Shown one piece after another: positions 26,264 through 33,488 of a stretch of 64,000 nt of DNA. Numbering within the stretch: position 1 is the first letter of the stretch; the number at the start of each line of letters is the position of its first letter. The translations under genes and the position numbers were made by a program. The notes beneath the pieces were generated by a model. It worked only from the letters and a program-made list of their open reading frames with translations. It had not been told where the DNA came from and searched no databases. The DNA lies in NCBI GenBank assembly GCA_947482825.1, contig CANKMT010000004.1, positions 22,390-86,389 of the forward strand. Reading direction: 5' to 3'. This stretch comes from Betaproteobacteria bacterium (GTDB lineage Bacteria > Pseudomonadota > Gammaproteobacteria > Burkholderiales > SG8-39).

Positions 26264-27343
26264 TCACGCAAGCCACTTCCCCAGGTTGGCTTTCACAAAA
26301 GCGTCGTCGGCAAATTCCGGATAGGCGGCATGGACGCGGTCGATCTCTTCCATCTGGCCGGGCGACAGCTTTTCGTTCGGATCGAGGCACCAGAGGCCCT
26401 CGAGGAGGCCCTGCCGGCGCAGTACCTCGTGGCAGCCGGGAATGCAGCCGGCGAAATCGTTGGCCACGTCGAAAAAGGCGCTGTTGGCGTCGGTGACCTT
26501 GGCGTCCAGCGAGAGCAAATCCGCGTCGATGTCGTTCGCCGCCACCGCGGCCCGGATGCGCGCATGCAATCGAACCGCCGATTGGGTCCAAACGCTCCAG
26601 TGGCCGAGGAGCCCGCCCTTGATGCGCATGCGCACCGTCTCGCCGCCGCTTTTTCCACCCCTCTGCACGTCGAACGGCACGGCAAGGTCGAGCACGATGT
26701 GGTCATCATTGCCGGTATAGAGCGTGACCCGGTCTTCCGCCCGCGCTGCAGCCACGCCGCGGATCACATCGAGCGTGCGGTAGCGGTTGAACGGCGCCAT
26801 CTTGATCGCCACCACGTTCGGGATCTCGGCGAACCGCCGCCAGAATTCCATCGGCAACGGGATGCCGCCGACCGCCGTCTGCAGGTAGAACCCCACCAGC
26901 GGCATCTCGGCGGCGACAGCGGCGCAATGCGTGACCAGTTCGTCGATGGAGGCGCCCTTCATTGGTGCGAGGCTCAGCATCACGGCGTGGTAGCCCAGGC
27001 CGCGCGCGATCTGTGCTTCGCTCCTGGCCTGCGCGGTCTTGCCGGACAGGCCGCCGACCAGCACCAGGTCGCTCGAGGCGCCCTTCCAGTCGCGCGCGGT
27101 TTCGGCGGCCAGCCGAAGCACCGGCTCGTAAAGGCCGGTTTCCCGGATCGCGAATTGCGTCGAGTGCACGCCGACTGCGAGGCCGCCGGACCCGGCGTCG
27201 ATGTAGTAACGCGTGAGCGCCTTCTGGCGGCGCACGTCGAGCTTGCGCCCGGCATCCAACGCAAGCGGGTGCGCGGGAATTACCGCGCCCTGGCGAAGGG
27301 CAGCGAGGACGCCGGCGGGAAGGTCGGACCAGAGTTGGGGCAT
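26264..27343 (-). CDS. Dihydrodipicolinate synthase-family lyase/aldolase
   Basis: A 359-residue TIM-barrel protein of the DapA/NanA superfamily. The beginning VIPAHPLALD and the RRQKALTRYYIDAGSGGLAVG segment are family-like, FYLQTAVGGIP is near the Tyr-bearing strand and VVAIKMAPFNRYRT holds the Schiff-base lysine candidate (K in AIKMAP). It is longer than usual (290-310) because of a C-terminal extension. It is divergent from the ABC binding-protein gene and 51 bases before the permease gene. A retro-aldol or dehydratase step on the transported acid is possible. Confidence 0.85.
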   Translation of the reverse strand: MPQLWSDLPAGVLAALRQGAVIPAHPLALDAGRKLDVRRQKALTRYYIDAGSGGLAVGVHSTQFAIRETGLYEPVLRLAAETARDWKGASSDLVLVGGLSGKTAQARSEAQIARGLGYHAVMLSLAPMKGASIDELVTHCAAVAAEMPLVGFYLQTAVGGIPLPMEFWRRFAEIPNVVAIKMAPFNRYRTLDVIRGVAAARAEDRVTLYTGNDDHIVLDLAVPFDVQRGGKSGGETVRMRIKGGLLGHWSVWTQSAVRLHARIRAAVAANDIDADLLSLDAKVTDANSAFFDVANDFAGCIPGCHEVLRRQGLLEGLWCLDPNEKLSPGQMEEIDRVHAAYPEFADDAFVKANLGKWLA

Positions 27344-27389
27344 GGGCGCGGCAAGTGAATCGCGAAAGTAAGCGCAGAAGTAACTGCGT

Positions 27390-27402
27390 GGTTAACTTAA
27401 CC
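27390..27402. promoter_or_regulatory. Perfect palindrome in the second divergent ABC promoter
   Basis: GGTTAA-C-TTAACC, a perfect 6-1-6 palindrome, lies in the 193-base gap between the divergent DHDPS-family and binding-protein genes. It shares the TTAACC half with the imperfect palindrome at 6900-6915, suggesting a common regulator of the two related importers. The rest of this gap holds a short tandem duplication and the binding-protein ribosome-binding site. Confidence 0.45.
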
Positions 27403-27443
27403 GACGCATCCGAGAGCGTCAACGCCGCACTTTGCCCCCGCTG

Positions 27444-27477
27444 TCCAGACCCTGCCATCATCCAGACCCTGCCATCA
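27444..27477 (+). repeat. 17-base perfect tandem duplication
   Basis: The unit TCCAGACCCTGCCATCA occurs twice head to tail, 60 to 93 bases before the binding-protein start codon. It is probably a replication-slippage duplication in the leader; no function is evident. Confidence 0.7.
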
Positions 27478-27536
27478 TTGACACCCCACTTACGCGCCCG
27501 ATACCATCGCCCGACCAAAACCCGAGGAGGGATCGC

Positions 27537-28523
27537 ATGAAAAAAGCTTTCGTTTCGGCGCTGATCGCGCTTGCAGCAGCCCCGTCCGCGGCCTTCGCGC
27601 AGACCAAGCTCGATTTCATCCTGAACTGGGTCCCGGGCGGCGACCATGCGCCCTACTACTACGCCAACAAGATGGGCTGGTATGCCAAAGAGGGCCTGCA
27701 GGTAAATCTCGAGCCCGGCAAGGGCTCGGCGCTTTCGGTGCAGAAGGTTGGCGCCGGGGCGAACCCCGTGGGCCTGGCCGACATGGGCAACGTGCTCGTC
27801 GGCCGCGGCAAAGGCGCCGAGATGGTCGGCGTTTTCAACGTGTATGCCAACTCGCCGCAGGGCGTTTACTGGTTGAAAAGCTCCGGCATCAAAGGCATCA
27901 AGGACCTGGCCGGCAAGAAGATCGGCAACCCCGCGGGCGATGGCGCCCGTTCGGTCTGGCCGGCGCTGGCCAAGAACAACGGCCTCGACCCGAAGTCGGT
28001 CATCTGGGTGAACATCGACGCCAACTCCAAGCTCGCGGCGCTCAAGTCCAAGTCGATCGACGTAACCACTTCGTTTTACAACATCCACCACATCTTCCAG
28101 CGCGAACTGGGAGACGACATGGGCTTTCTCGCCTGGCGCGACGCCGGCCTGAACACCTATGGCAACTCCGTCGTCGTGAACACCGAGTTTCTGAAGAAGA
28201 ACAAACCGGCCATCGACAAGTTCGCCAAAGTCACGCAAAAGGCGTTCGCCGCGTGCGTGGCCGACCCGAAGCCGTGCGTGCAGGCGCTGATCGACGCCAA
28301 CGGGGCCCTCAAGTTCGACAACGAAATGACCAACTGGGGGCTCGTCGAGGTGCTGATGAGCGACAAATTCTCCAAGTCGGTGGCGCTCGGCATCCATGAC
28401 GACACACGCATGGCCGCCGACTATGCGCTGTACAAGGAATACGTCGGCCTCGACAAGGAATTCGACGTGAAGACCACTTACACGAACGAATTCCTGGATC
28501 GTTCGATCAAGATGACGAAATAG
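27537..28523 (+). CDS. ABC transporter substrate-binding protein, THI5/NMT1-like
   Basis: A 328-residue periplasmic binding protein with a signal peptide ending AAFAQ. The mature protein begins LDFILNWVPGGDHAPYYYA, parallel to the binding protein at 7783-8781. A gaggaggga ribosome-binding site precedes the ATG. The stop codon abuts the next gene, a Bug receptor, making an unusual pairing of receptors for two different transporter classes in one transcript. The permease at 25433-26212 is its likely partner across the divergent promoter. Confidence 0.92.
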   Translation: MKKAFVSALIALAAAPSAAFAQTKLDFILNWVPGGDHAPYYYANKMGWYAKEGLQVNLEPGKGSALSVQKVGAGANPVGLADMGNVLVGRGKGAEMVGVFNVYANSPQGVYWLKSSGIKGIKDLAGKKIGNPAGDGARSVWPALAKNNGLDPKSVIWVNIDANSKLAALKSKSIDVTTSFYNIHHIFQRELGDDMGFLAWRDAGLNTYGNSVVVNTEFLKKNKPAIDKFAKVTQKAFAACVADPKPCVQALIDANGALKFDNEMTNWGLVEVLMSDKFSKSVALGIHDDTRMAADYALYKEYVGLDKEFDVKTTYTNEFLDRSIKMTK

Positions 28524-29513
28524 ATGGCCGCCTCCGGACGCGGCCTCCAGCGAGGCTGCGCGGCAGCACTGGCAGTACTGTCGATGCTCACGGCGACCGC
28601 CGCGCTGGCGCAAGCCTGGCCGGCCCGGCCGATTCGCATCATCGTGCCCTTCCCGCCCGGCGGCGGTCTCGATTTCTTCGCCCGTGTGCTCGCGCCGCGC
28701 TTGCAGGACAACCTCGGCCAGCAGATCGTGGTCGAAAACCGCTCGGGCGCCGGCGGCATGGTCGGTGCGGATGCGGTAGCCAAGGCGGCTCCCGATGGCT
28801 ATACGCTGCTGCTCGCTTCCTCGGCCGAGCTCACGATCAGCCAGCACCTGTACCCGAAGATGGCCTACGACGCGATCAAGGATTTCACGCCGGTGTCCTA
28901 CGCATCGCACGCCGCGCTGCTCTTTTCGGTGCATCCGTCGCAGCCGGCAAAGAACCTGCAGGAAGTCATCACGCTCGCCCGCGCAAATCCCGGCAAGCTC
29001 GCTTTTGCGTCGGCGGGAACCGGCGGCGTACAGCACCTGGCCGGCGAGATTCTCAAAACGGCCGCCAAGATCGACATCGTCCACGTCCCGTACAAAGGCG
29101 CCGGCCCGGCGGTGATCGACATGGTCGGCGGGCAGGTGCAGATGGGATTCACCGCCCTGCCCTCCTCGATCCAGCACGCACGCTCGGGAAAGCTCCGGCC
29201 GATCGCGGTCACCAGCGTGAAGCGGAGCGACGCCGCACCCGAGTTGCCGACCTTCACCGAACTGGGCTACCCCGCGCTCGACCTGGTGGTCTGGTACGCC
29301 GCCCTCTTCCCGGCCCGCACGCCGCCCGAGGTCGTGGCGAAGATGAGCGCTGAGATCAACCGCGCGGTCGCAATGCCCGACATCAAAGCCCGGCTGCTCG
29401 AGCAGGGCGTCGAGTCGGTCGGCACCACGCCGGACCAGCTCGCGAAGTTCATGCAGTCGGAAGCGGCGCGCTACGGGAAGATCATCCGGGAAACGGGCGC
29501 GAAGCCGGATTAG
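28524..29513 (+). CDS. Bug/TctC-family periplasmic solute receptor
   Basis: A 329-residue receptor starting at the base after the ABC binding-protein stop (TAGATG). It has a signal peptide with cleavage near AALAQ, core RPIRIIVPFPPGGGLDFFA, VENRSGAGGMVGA and the loop HVPYKGAGPAVIDM. Co-translation with an ABC binding protein suggests both take up the same or related compounds through different transporters (inference). It converges with the selenoprotein gene, 32 bases away. Confidence 0.92.
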   Translation: MAASGRGLQRGCAAALAVLSMLTATAALAQAWPARPIRIIVPFPPGGGLDFFARVLAPRLQDNLGQQIVVENRSGAGGMVGADAVAKAAPDGYTLLLASSAELTISQHLYPKMAYDAIKDFTPVSYASHAALLFSVHPSQPAKNLQEVITLARANPGKLAFASAGTGGVQHLAGEILKTAAKIDIVHVPYKGAGPAVIDMVGGQVQMGFTALPSSIQHARSGKLRPIAVTSVKRSDAAPELPTFTELGYPALDLVVWYAALFPARTPPEVVAKMSAEINRAVAMPDIKARLLEQGVESVGTTPDQLAKFMQSEAARYGKIIRETGAKPD

Positions 29514-29545
29514 GCGTCCGCGCCCAAGGGCGACTCGCGCCCCGC

Positions 29546-30028
29546 CTACTTCTTCTGCGCAGCCATCTTGTCGTAGAAAGCGACCAGCCTGACCACATCG
29601 GCCGCATCCACGCGCCCGATCGGCCCCGAGCTGTAGGTTGCCGAGCGCACTTTGCCTTCCGCGTCGATCAGGAACTCGGAAGGCTGGATGAGGCCGCGCC
29701 TTTCCTCCCACCACGCGCCGATGCTCTCGGCGAGCGAGCGCGTGACGCCGTAGCCGACTGGAAACGACAATTCGGCAGCCACCTCCCTTGCCTTGTCGAT
29801 GGGGTCGATGCTCGCGGCAACTACCTTCACGCCAAGCGCATCGAGCTCGGGTTTGAGTTTTTCGAAGCCGACCAACTGCCGGCGACAGTACGGTCACCAG
29901 TGACCGCGGTAGAAGAGGACGACCTTGTAGCGTGCGTCGAGATCTTCTGGAACCTTGAGCTGAGTGCCGTCGACCAGGTCGAAGGTCAGGCTGGGAAAAA
30001 TGTCACCGGTATTGAGCTTGTCGGCCAT
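29546..30028 (-). CDS. Peroxiredoxin-like redox selenoprotein with in-frame TGA (Sec45)
   Basis: A 160-residue AhpC/TSA-type thioredoxin-fold protein read through TGA at 29896-29894. The frame runs MADKLNTGDIFPSLTFDL, then LFYRGHW-[TGA]-PYCRRQL, then continues with no other break to the end. The TGA is at codon 45, exactly where the family has the redox-active Cys of a WCPYC motif, giving U-x-x-C with Cys48. Protein similarity to the family holds on both sides of the TGA, and hairpins that could act as a SECIS follow it. This is what is seen; that the cell inserts selenocysteine depends on selA/selB/selC/selD elsewhere. The alternative is a nonsense mutation or sequencing error. Likely function: thiol-dependent peroxide or disulfide reduction. 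Standard calling would leave two fragments. Confidence 0.8.
29864..29896 (-). promoter_or_regulatory. SECIS-like hairpin at the TGA codon
   Basis: Two overlapping folds are possible in the mRNA starting at the UGA. One has GACC (with GA from the UGA) pairing to GGUC and an inner ACUG/CAGU stem with loop UCGCCGG. The other has GCCG/CGGC with a nine-base loop beginning with G, about 15 bases after the UGA. A stem-loop just after UGA with a G early in the apical loop is the bacterial SECIS pattern. Which form is used cannot be told by eye. Confidence 0.5.
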
Positions 30029-30114
30029 TTGTATCCTTCGGTACAGAAAACGCAGTGTCGCAGAGATTCTTCGCCGGACCGCCAAGGCCGGAACCGTCTC
30101 GGCATTGTACCGAC

Positions 30115-30160
30115 ACCAGAACACGAACTGACAGGACAATCAATATCGGCGCGGACTTTC
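30115..30160 (+). repeat. Dispersed IS-end-like repeat, copy B
   Basis: Nearly the same pattern as copy A at 12806-12850 (ACCAG, ACTGACAGGA, TCAATATC and GACTTTC in the same order and spacing). It lies upstream of the selenoprotein gene and is followed within 60 bases by a large hairpin, so it could be the left end of a truncated mobile element. Confidence 0.5.
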
Positions 30161-30210
30161 AAGTACGAAAGTTACAAAATTTGGCACCTATCCGATTTCG
30201 ACCTCCCCAG

Positions 30211-30277
30211 TCTCCTCGCTTTGAGCATTTCCATGGTTGCGCGAACGCGCAACCGCGAAATGCTCAAATCGAGGAGA
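30211..30277. other. Long intergenic hairpin (29 paired bases) followed by an orphan start
   Basis: Three exactly complementary blocks are nested: TCTCCTCG with CGAGGAGA, TTTGAGCATTTC with GAAATGCTCAAA, and GGTTGCGCG with CGCGCAACC, separated only by a 1/1 mismatch, a 3/2 internal loop and a 2-base tip. The right arm's GAGGAG is placed as a ribosome-binding site for ATG 30280, which opens MEPQKKICPKKRSRTY before running antisense into the acyl-CoA-dehydrogenase-like gene. It looks like the regulated 5' end of a gene whose body is lost. Function unknown. Confidence 0.6.
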
Positions 30278-30323
30278 TCATGGAACCCCAAAAAAAGATC
30301 TGCCCCAAGAAACGAAGTCGCAC

Positions 30324-31520
30324 CTACATCGTCGGGTTAACCACTTCCCCACCCAACGCCACCAGCCCCCAGGTCGACATCCCCGCATCCCAGTTGAACC
30401 CGATGTGCGCACTGGCCGAGTGCGCATCCCGGAACAGCCTCTCCAGCGGGTACTTGGTGTAGATGCCGTTGGCGCCGGCCATCTCGTGCAGCGTATTCAC
30501 GGCTTCGACCCCGAGCCTTGCTGCAAGCGCGCAATTGCGCCGGAAGCGCAGCTTGTCCTCCATCGGCGGCATGAGGCCGGCGGCGGCGAACTTCATGCCC
30601 TCGAGGCAGTCGGCATGCTGCGAACCGCGTGCCAGGTCGATCTTCGAGGCGGCCACGCCGACGCGAAGCTGCACGGTCTGGAAGTCGCGCATCTTCATGC
30701 CGGTGTAGTTGGTGCTGCGCTCCTTGACCGATTGGACGGTCATCTCGAGGGCCGCCTGCGCATTGCCGATGATCGCACCCGCCAGGCAACTCGAACCAAG
30801 CGCGCCGAGCGGAATCTGGTAAAGCGGATTCGGGTTTACCTTGGCGCCGGGAAAATCGGCCCGGCCGCGCGCGGTGTACATCGACAGCGCCCGATGGTCG
30901 GGCACGAAGACTTCCTCGACCTTGACCGACTTGCTCCCCGTTCCGCGCATGCCGAGCGTGCTCCAGTCGTCGATGACCGTGTAGTCCTTGCGCGGCAGGA
31001 GGCACATCCGATGGTCGACGATCTTGTCGCCGTCCCTGACGATGCAAGCGAGCATGTTCCAGGAGGACGGGTCCACGCCCGAGGAGAAATTCCAGTACCC
31101 CGATAGCACGATGCCGCCGTCGACCTTCCGCCCCCGCCCCTGCGGGTAGGCGATGCCCGAGGCGATGATCGCGTCGGGGTCGTCGGCCCAGACTTCCTCC
31201 TGCGCCTTGGGGTCGTAAAGGGCCAGCATCCAATGGTGGATCGACAGGTTGCCGACGTTCCAGGCCGTCGATGCGTCGCCCCGCCCGATGATCTCGGGGA
31301 GGTCGAACACCGAGACGAAATCGAGCTCCATGCCGCCCCAGCGCCTGGGCTGAAGGAAACGCAAGAGGCCCGACTCGTGCAGCAGCGCGAGAACCTCCGG
31401 CGTCAGCTGCCTCGCCTGCTCCTGCGCGTCTGCAAGCTCGCGCAATTTCGGGACGAGGGTGTGCGCGCGGCGCGCAGCCTCTTCATAGCCTACGTCGGCA
31501 AATCCGCTCCGGCGATCCAT
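30324..31520 (-). CDS. Acyl-CoA dehydrogenase-fold flavin monooxygenase (HsaA/group D-like)
   Basis: A 398-residue protein of the acyl-CoA dehydrogenase fold. Features such as RFLQPRRWGGMELDF, the DASTAWNVGNLSIHHWML segment and WNFSSGVDPSSWNML resemble the oxygenase component of two-component group D flavin monooxygenases (HsaA, HpaB-like C2 proteins) rather than true acyl-CoA dehydrogenases. These hydroxylate aromatic rings with reduced flavin from a partner reductase, which is not in the window. The gene directly follows a VOC-family gene with no spacing, a pairing also seen for ring hydroxylation and cleavage, so an aromatic substrate is plausible. Confidence 0.83.
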   Translation of the reverse strand: MDRRSGFADVGYEEAARRAHTLVPKLRELADAQEQARQLTPEVLALLHESGLLRFLQPRRWGGMELDFVSVFDLPEIIGRGDASTAWNVGNLSIHHWMLALYDPKAQEEVWADDPDAIIASGIAYPQGRGRKVDGGIVLSGYWNFSSGVDPSSWNMLACIVRDGDKIVDHRMCLLPRKDYTVIDDWSTLGMRGTGSKSVKVEEVFVPDHRALSMYTARGRADFPGAKVNPNPLYQIPLGALGSSCLAGAIIGNAQAALEMTVQSVKERSTNYTGMKMRDFQTVQLRVGVAASKIDLARGSQHADCLEGMKFAAAGLMPPMEDKLRFRRNCALAARLGVEAVNTLHEMAGANGIYTKYPLERLFRDAHSASAHIGFNWDAGMSTWGLVALGGEVVNPTM

Positions 31521-32018
31521 TCAGTTGGGCCTCGCCATTGTGCCTGCCTTGTCCTTCGCGCCTTCGACTTCGGGCATCTTCGAGTAATCCTCGCCCCAGT
31601 CGGGCATCTTGGGGAGGTTGTTGAAGTTGAGCTCGATCGTGAGCCCGTCCGGATCGCGCACGAAGATCTGGAACAGGTCGAAATCCGGGAGCGCCCGCGC
31701 CCAGAAATCGCACTTCATTGCGCCGAACCGGTCGCGGAACGCTTCCGGGTCGGTCGCGAGGAAAGCGATGTGGTCGACCACGCCCGAGTTGTCCTGCGCG
31801 GCGTGCTTGGGCGTGCCGCGGTAATAGAGCTCGGCATTCGGGATGCCGTGCTGGCCCATGTGGACCCAGATCCGGCCTTCGCGCCCCAGCCAGTAGCCGG
31901 CGAACGGGAAAGGCGGTCGCGGCATGATGTCGAGGTCAAGGGCCTTGCAGTAGAAATCCTTGGTCGCCTCCAGATTGCTGGCGCGCACAAAGTAGTGGTT
32001 GAGTTCGGTCAGCGGCAT
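31521..32018 (-). CDS. VOC-superfamily (glyoxalase/dioxygenase-like) metalloprotein
   Basis: A 165-residue protein with the beta-alpha-beta-beta-beta fold signature: LTELNHYFVRASNLEATKDF at the start (metal His in NHYF), VVDHIAFLATDPEAF (second His) and DPDGLTIELNF (metal Glu). These are the usual ligands of glyoxalase I and extradiol dioxygenases. The start chosen gives the first strand at the N-terminus. Its stop abuts the flavin monooxygenase start, so the two are one transcriptional and probably functional unit. The exact reaction (ring cleavage, lactoylglutathione lyase or other) is open. Confidence 0.85.
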   Translation of the reverse strand: MPLTELNHYFVRASNLEATKDFYCKALDLDIMPRPPFPFAGYWLGREGRIWVHMGQHGIPNAELYYRGTPKHAAQDNSGVVDHIAFLATDPEAFRDRFGAMKCDFWARALPDFDLFQIFVRDPDGLTIELNFNNLPKMPDWGEDYSKMPEVEGAKDKAGTMARPN

Positions 32019-32125
32019 GTTCGTCCTCCGGGATTTACGCCCTAGTTTATAGGACGATGCGCAGGCGCTGGCAAGGTACACTTTCGCTCGATCGCCACCG
32101 AATCGAAACTGCAAGGGAGCCCGAT

Positions 32126-32965
32126 TTGAAAGCACCAGCCTTCGCCTATGCGAAACCACGCTCGCTCGCCGAGGTCTGCGCCCTGCTGGATGAACGAGGC
32201 GAGACAGCCCGCGTGCTGGCCGGCGGCCAGAGCCTCGTGCCCATGCTGAACCTTCGCGTGGCGGCGGCGGACCTGCTGGTCGACATTTCCGGCATCGAGA
32301 GCCTGCGCGGCGTTTCGGTGACTGCGGACAGGCTGTGCGTCGGCGCACTCACCAGTCATCGCGAAGTCGAGCAGTCGGCCGAGGTGGCCAGGCACGCCCC
32401 CCTGCTCGCTCAGGCCGCGCCGCATATCGCCCACGTGGCGATCCGCAATTCGGGAACTTTTGGCGGCTCGATCGCGCTTGCCGACCCGGCGGCCGAATGG
32501 CCCGCCTGCTGCCTCGCCCTCGACGCGACGATCCTGACGATTTCCAAGGCAGGCAAGCGCAGTATCCCGGCCCGCGCGTTCTTCAAGGGCCTGTTTTCCA
32601 CAGACCTCAGGCCCGGCGAGTTGATCACCGGCGTCGAAATTCCGCTCACGCCCGGCCACCGCAGCGTGTTCCTCGAACTCTCCCGGCGGCGTGGCGACTA
32701 CGCCATCGTCGGCGTCGCCGCGATGGCCAAGGTGCAAGGAGGCACGCTCCAGGACGTGCGTCTCGCCTTTCTGGGTGGCGGCGACCGACCGCTGCTTGCG
32801 GTACATGCAATGAAAGCCGCCGAAGGCAAGCCACCGCTCGCCGACCTCGGTCCGGCGCTGGCCGCCGACCTCTCGCCGATGGCGGACCTGGACACCTCGG
32901 CTCGCACCAAGCTCCACCTCGCCAACGTACTTGCGCGCCGCGCGCTCGCCGCGCTCGCAGGTTGA
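32126..32965 (+). CDS. Molybdenum hydroxylase FAD-binding (CoxM-like) subunit
   Basis: A 279-residue flavoprotein subunit of the xanthine-oxidase/CO-dehydrogenase family. FAD-binding motifs are ARVLAGGQSLVPMLNLR and HVAIRNSGTFGGSIALADPAAEWP, both diagnostic for CoxM-type subunits. I placed the start at TTG 32126, seven bases after AAGGGAG, because it gives the typical N-terminus MKAPAFAYAKPRS; an upstream ATG would add an unsupported 23 residues. Gene order medium-small-large with tight spacing equals coxMSL. It passes electrons from the iron-sulfur subunit to an acceptor. Confidence 0.9.
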   Translation: MKAPAFAYAKPRSLAEVCALLDERGETARVLAGGQSLVPMLNLRVAAADLLVDISGIESLRGVSVTADRLCVGALTSHREVEQSAEVARHAPLLAQAAPHIAHVAIRNSGTFGGSIALADPAAEWPACCLALDATILTISKAGKRSIPARAFFKGLFSTDLRPGELITGVEIPLTPGHRSVFLELSRRRGDYAIVGVAAMAKVQGGTLQDVRLAFLGGGDRPLLAVHAMKAAEGKPPLADLGPALAADLSPMADLDTSARTKLHLANVLARRALAALAG

Positions 32966-32984
32966 AGCAACAGCAAGGAACCGC

Positions 32985-33488
32985 ATGGACCATTCCCTCC
33001 CCCTGACCCTCACCGTGAACGGCACACGGGTTACGTCCCGTGTCGAGCCGCGCACCCACCTCATCGATTTTCTGCGCGATACGGCCGGCCTTACGGGCTC
33101 GCACATCGGCTGCGAGCACGGCGTGTGCGGCGCTTGCACGGTTCGCGTGGACGGCCTGATCGTGCGCGGCTGCCTTACGCTTGCGGTGCAATGCGAAGGC
33201 AAGACCGTGGACACGATCGAAGGGCTGTCGGATTCGGGCGAACTGGCCGAACTCCAGCAGGCTTTCCATGAGAGAAACGCCCTCCAATGCGGGTACTGCA
33301 CCCCCGGCATGCTGGTGGCCGCGCTGGACCTGGTGAAGTCGGAGCCGGATGCCTCGCGCGAGCGGATCCGCGAGCACCTCTCCGGCAACTACTGCCGGTG
33401 CACCGGCTACCAGGCCATCGTCGATGCGATCGAAACCGTGCTCGCGATGCGCCGGACGACGGCAAAAGCCGCGGGAGCCAGACCATGA
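32985..33488 (+). CDS. Molybdenum hydroxylase [2Fe-2S] (CoxS-like) subunit
   Basis: A 167-residue two-domain iron-sulfur subunit. The N-terminal plant-ferredoxin-type cluster is held by CEHGVCGACTVRVDG with the following RGC; the C-terminal four-helix cluster by QCGYCTPGM and NYCRCTGY. All eight cysteines are present. It overlaps the large-subunit start by four bases (ATGA), as expected for stoichiometric translation. It links the molybdenum cofactor to the flavin subunit. Confidence 0.95.
   Translation: MDHSLPLTLTVNGTRVTSRVEPRTHLIDFLRDTAGLTGSHIGCEHGVCGACTVRVDGLIVRGCLTLAVQCEGKTVDTIEGLSDSGELAELQQAFHERNALQCGYCTPGMLVAALDLVKSEPDASRERIREHLSGNYCRCTGYQAIVDAIETVLAMRRTTAKAAGARP

Noticed and set aside
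27444..27477. CRISPR-like repeat
   Set aside because: Only two head-to-tail units without spacers; no array and no cas gene in the window.
26706..29897. Very long open frame (about 1060 codons) on the minus strand across the binding-protein and Bug genes
   Set aside because: It is antisense to two clear genes with signal peptides and family motifs; composition is the arginine/histidine-rich pattern of high-GC shadow frames, with no recognisable domain.
29894..30139. Separate short gene ending at the TGA (N-terminal piece of the peroxiredoxin)
   Set aside because: It is only the first 44 codons of the selenoprotein plus an upstream extension; a fold cut at the active site makes no sense as an independent protein.
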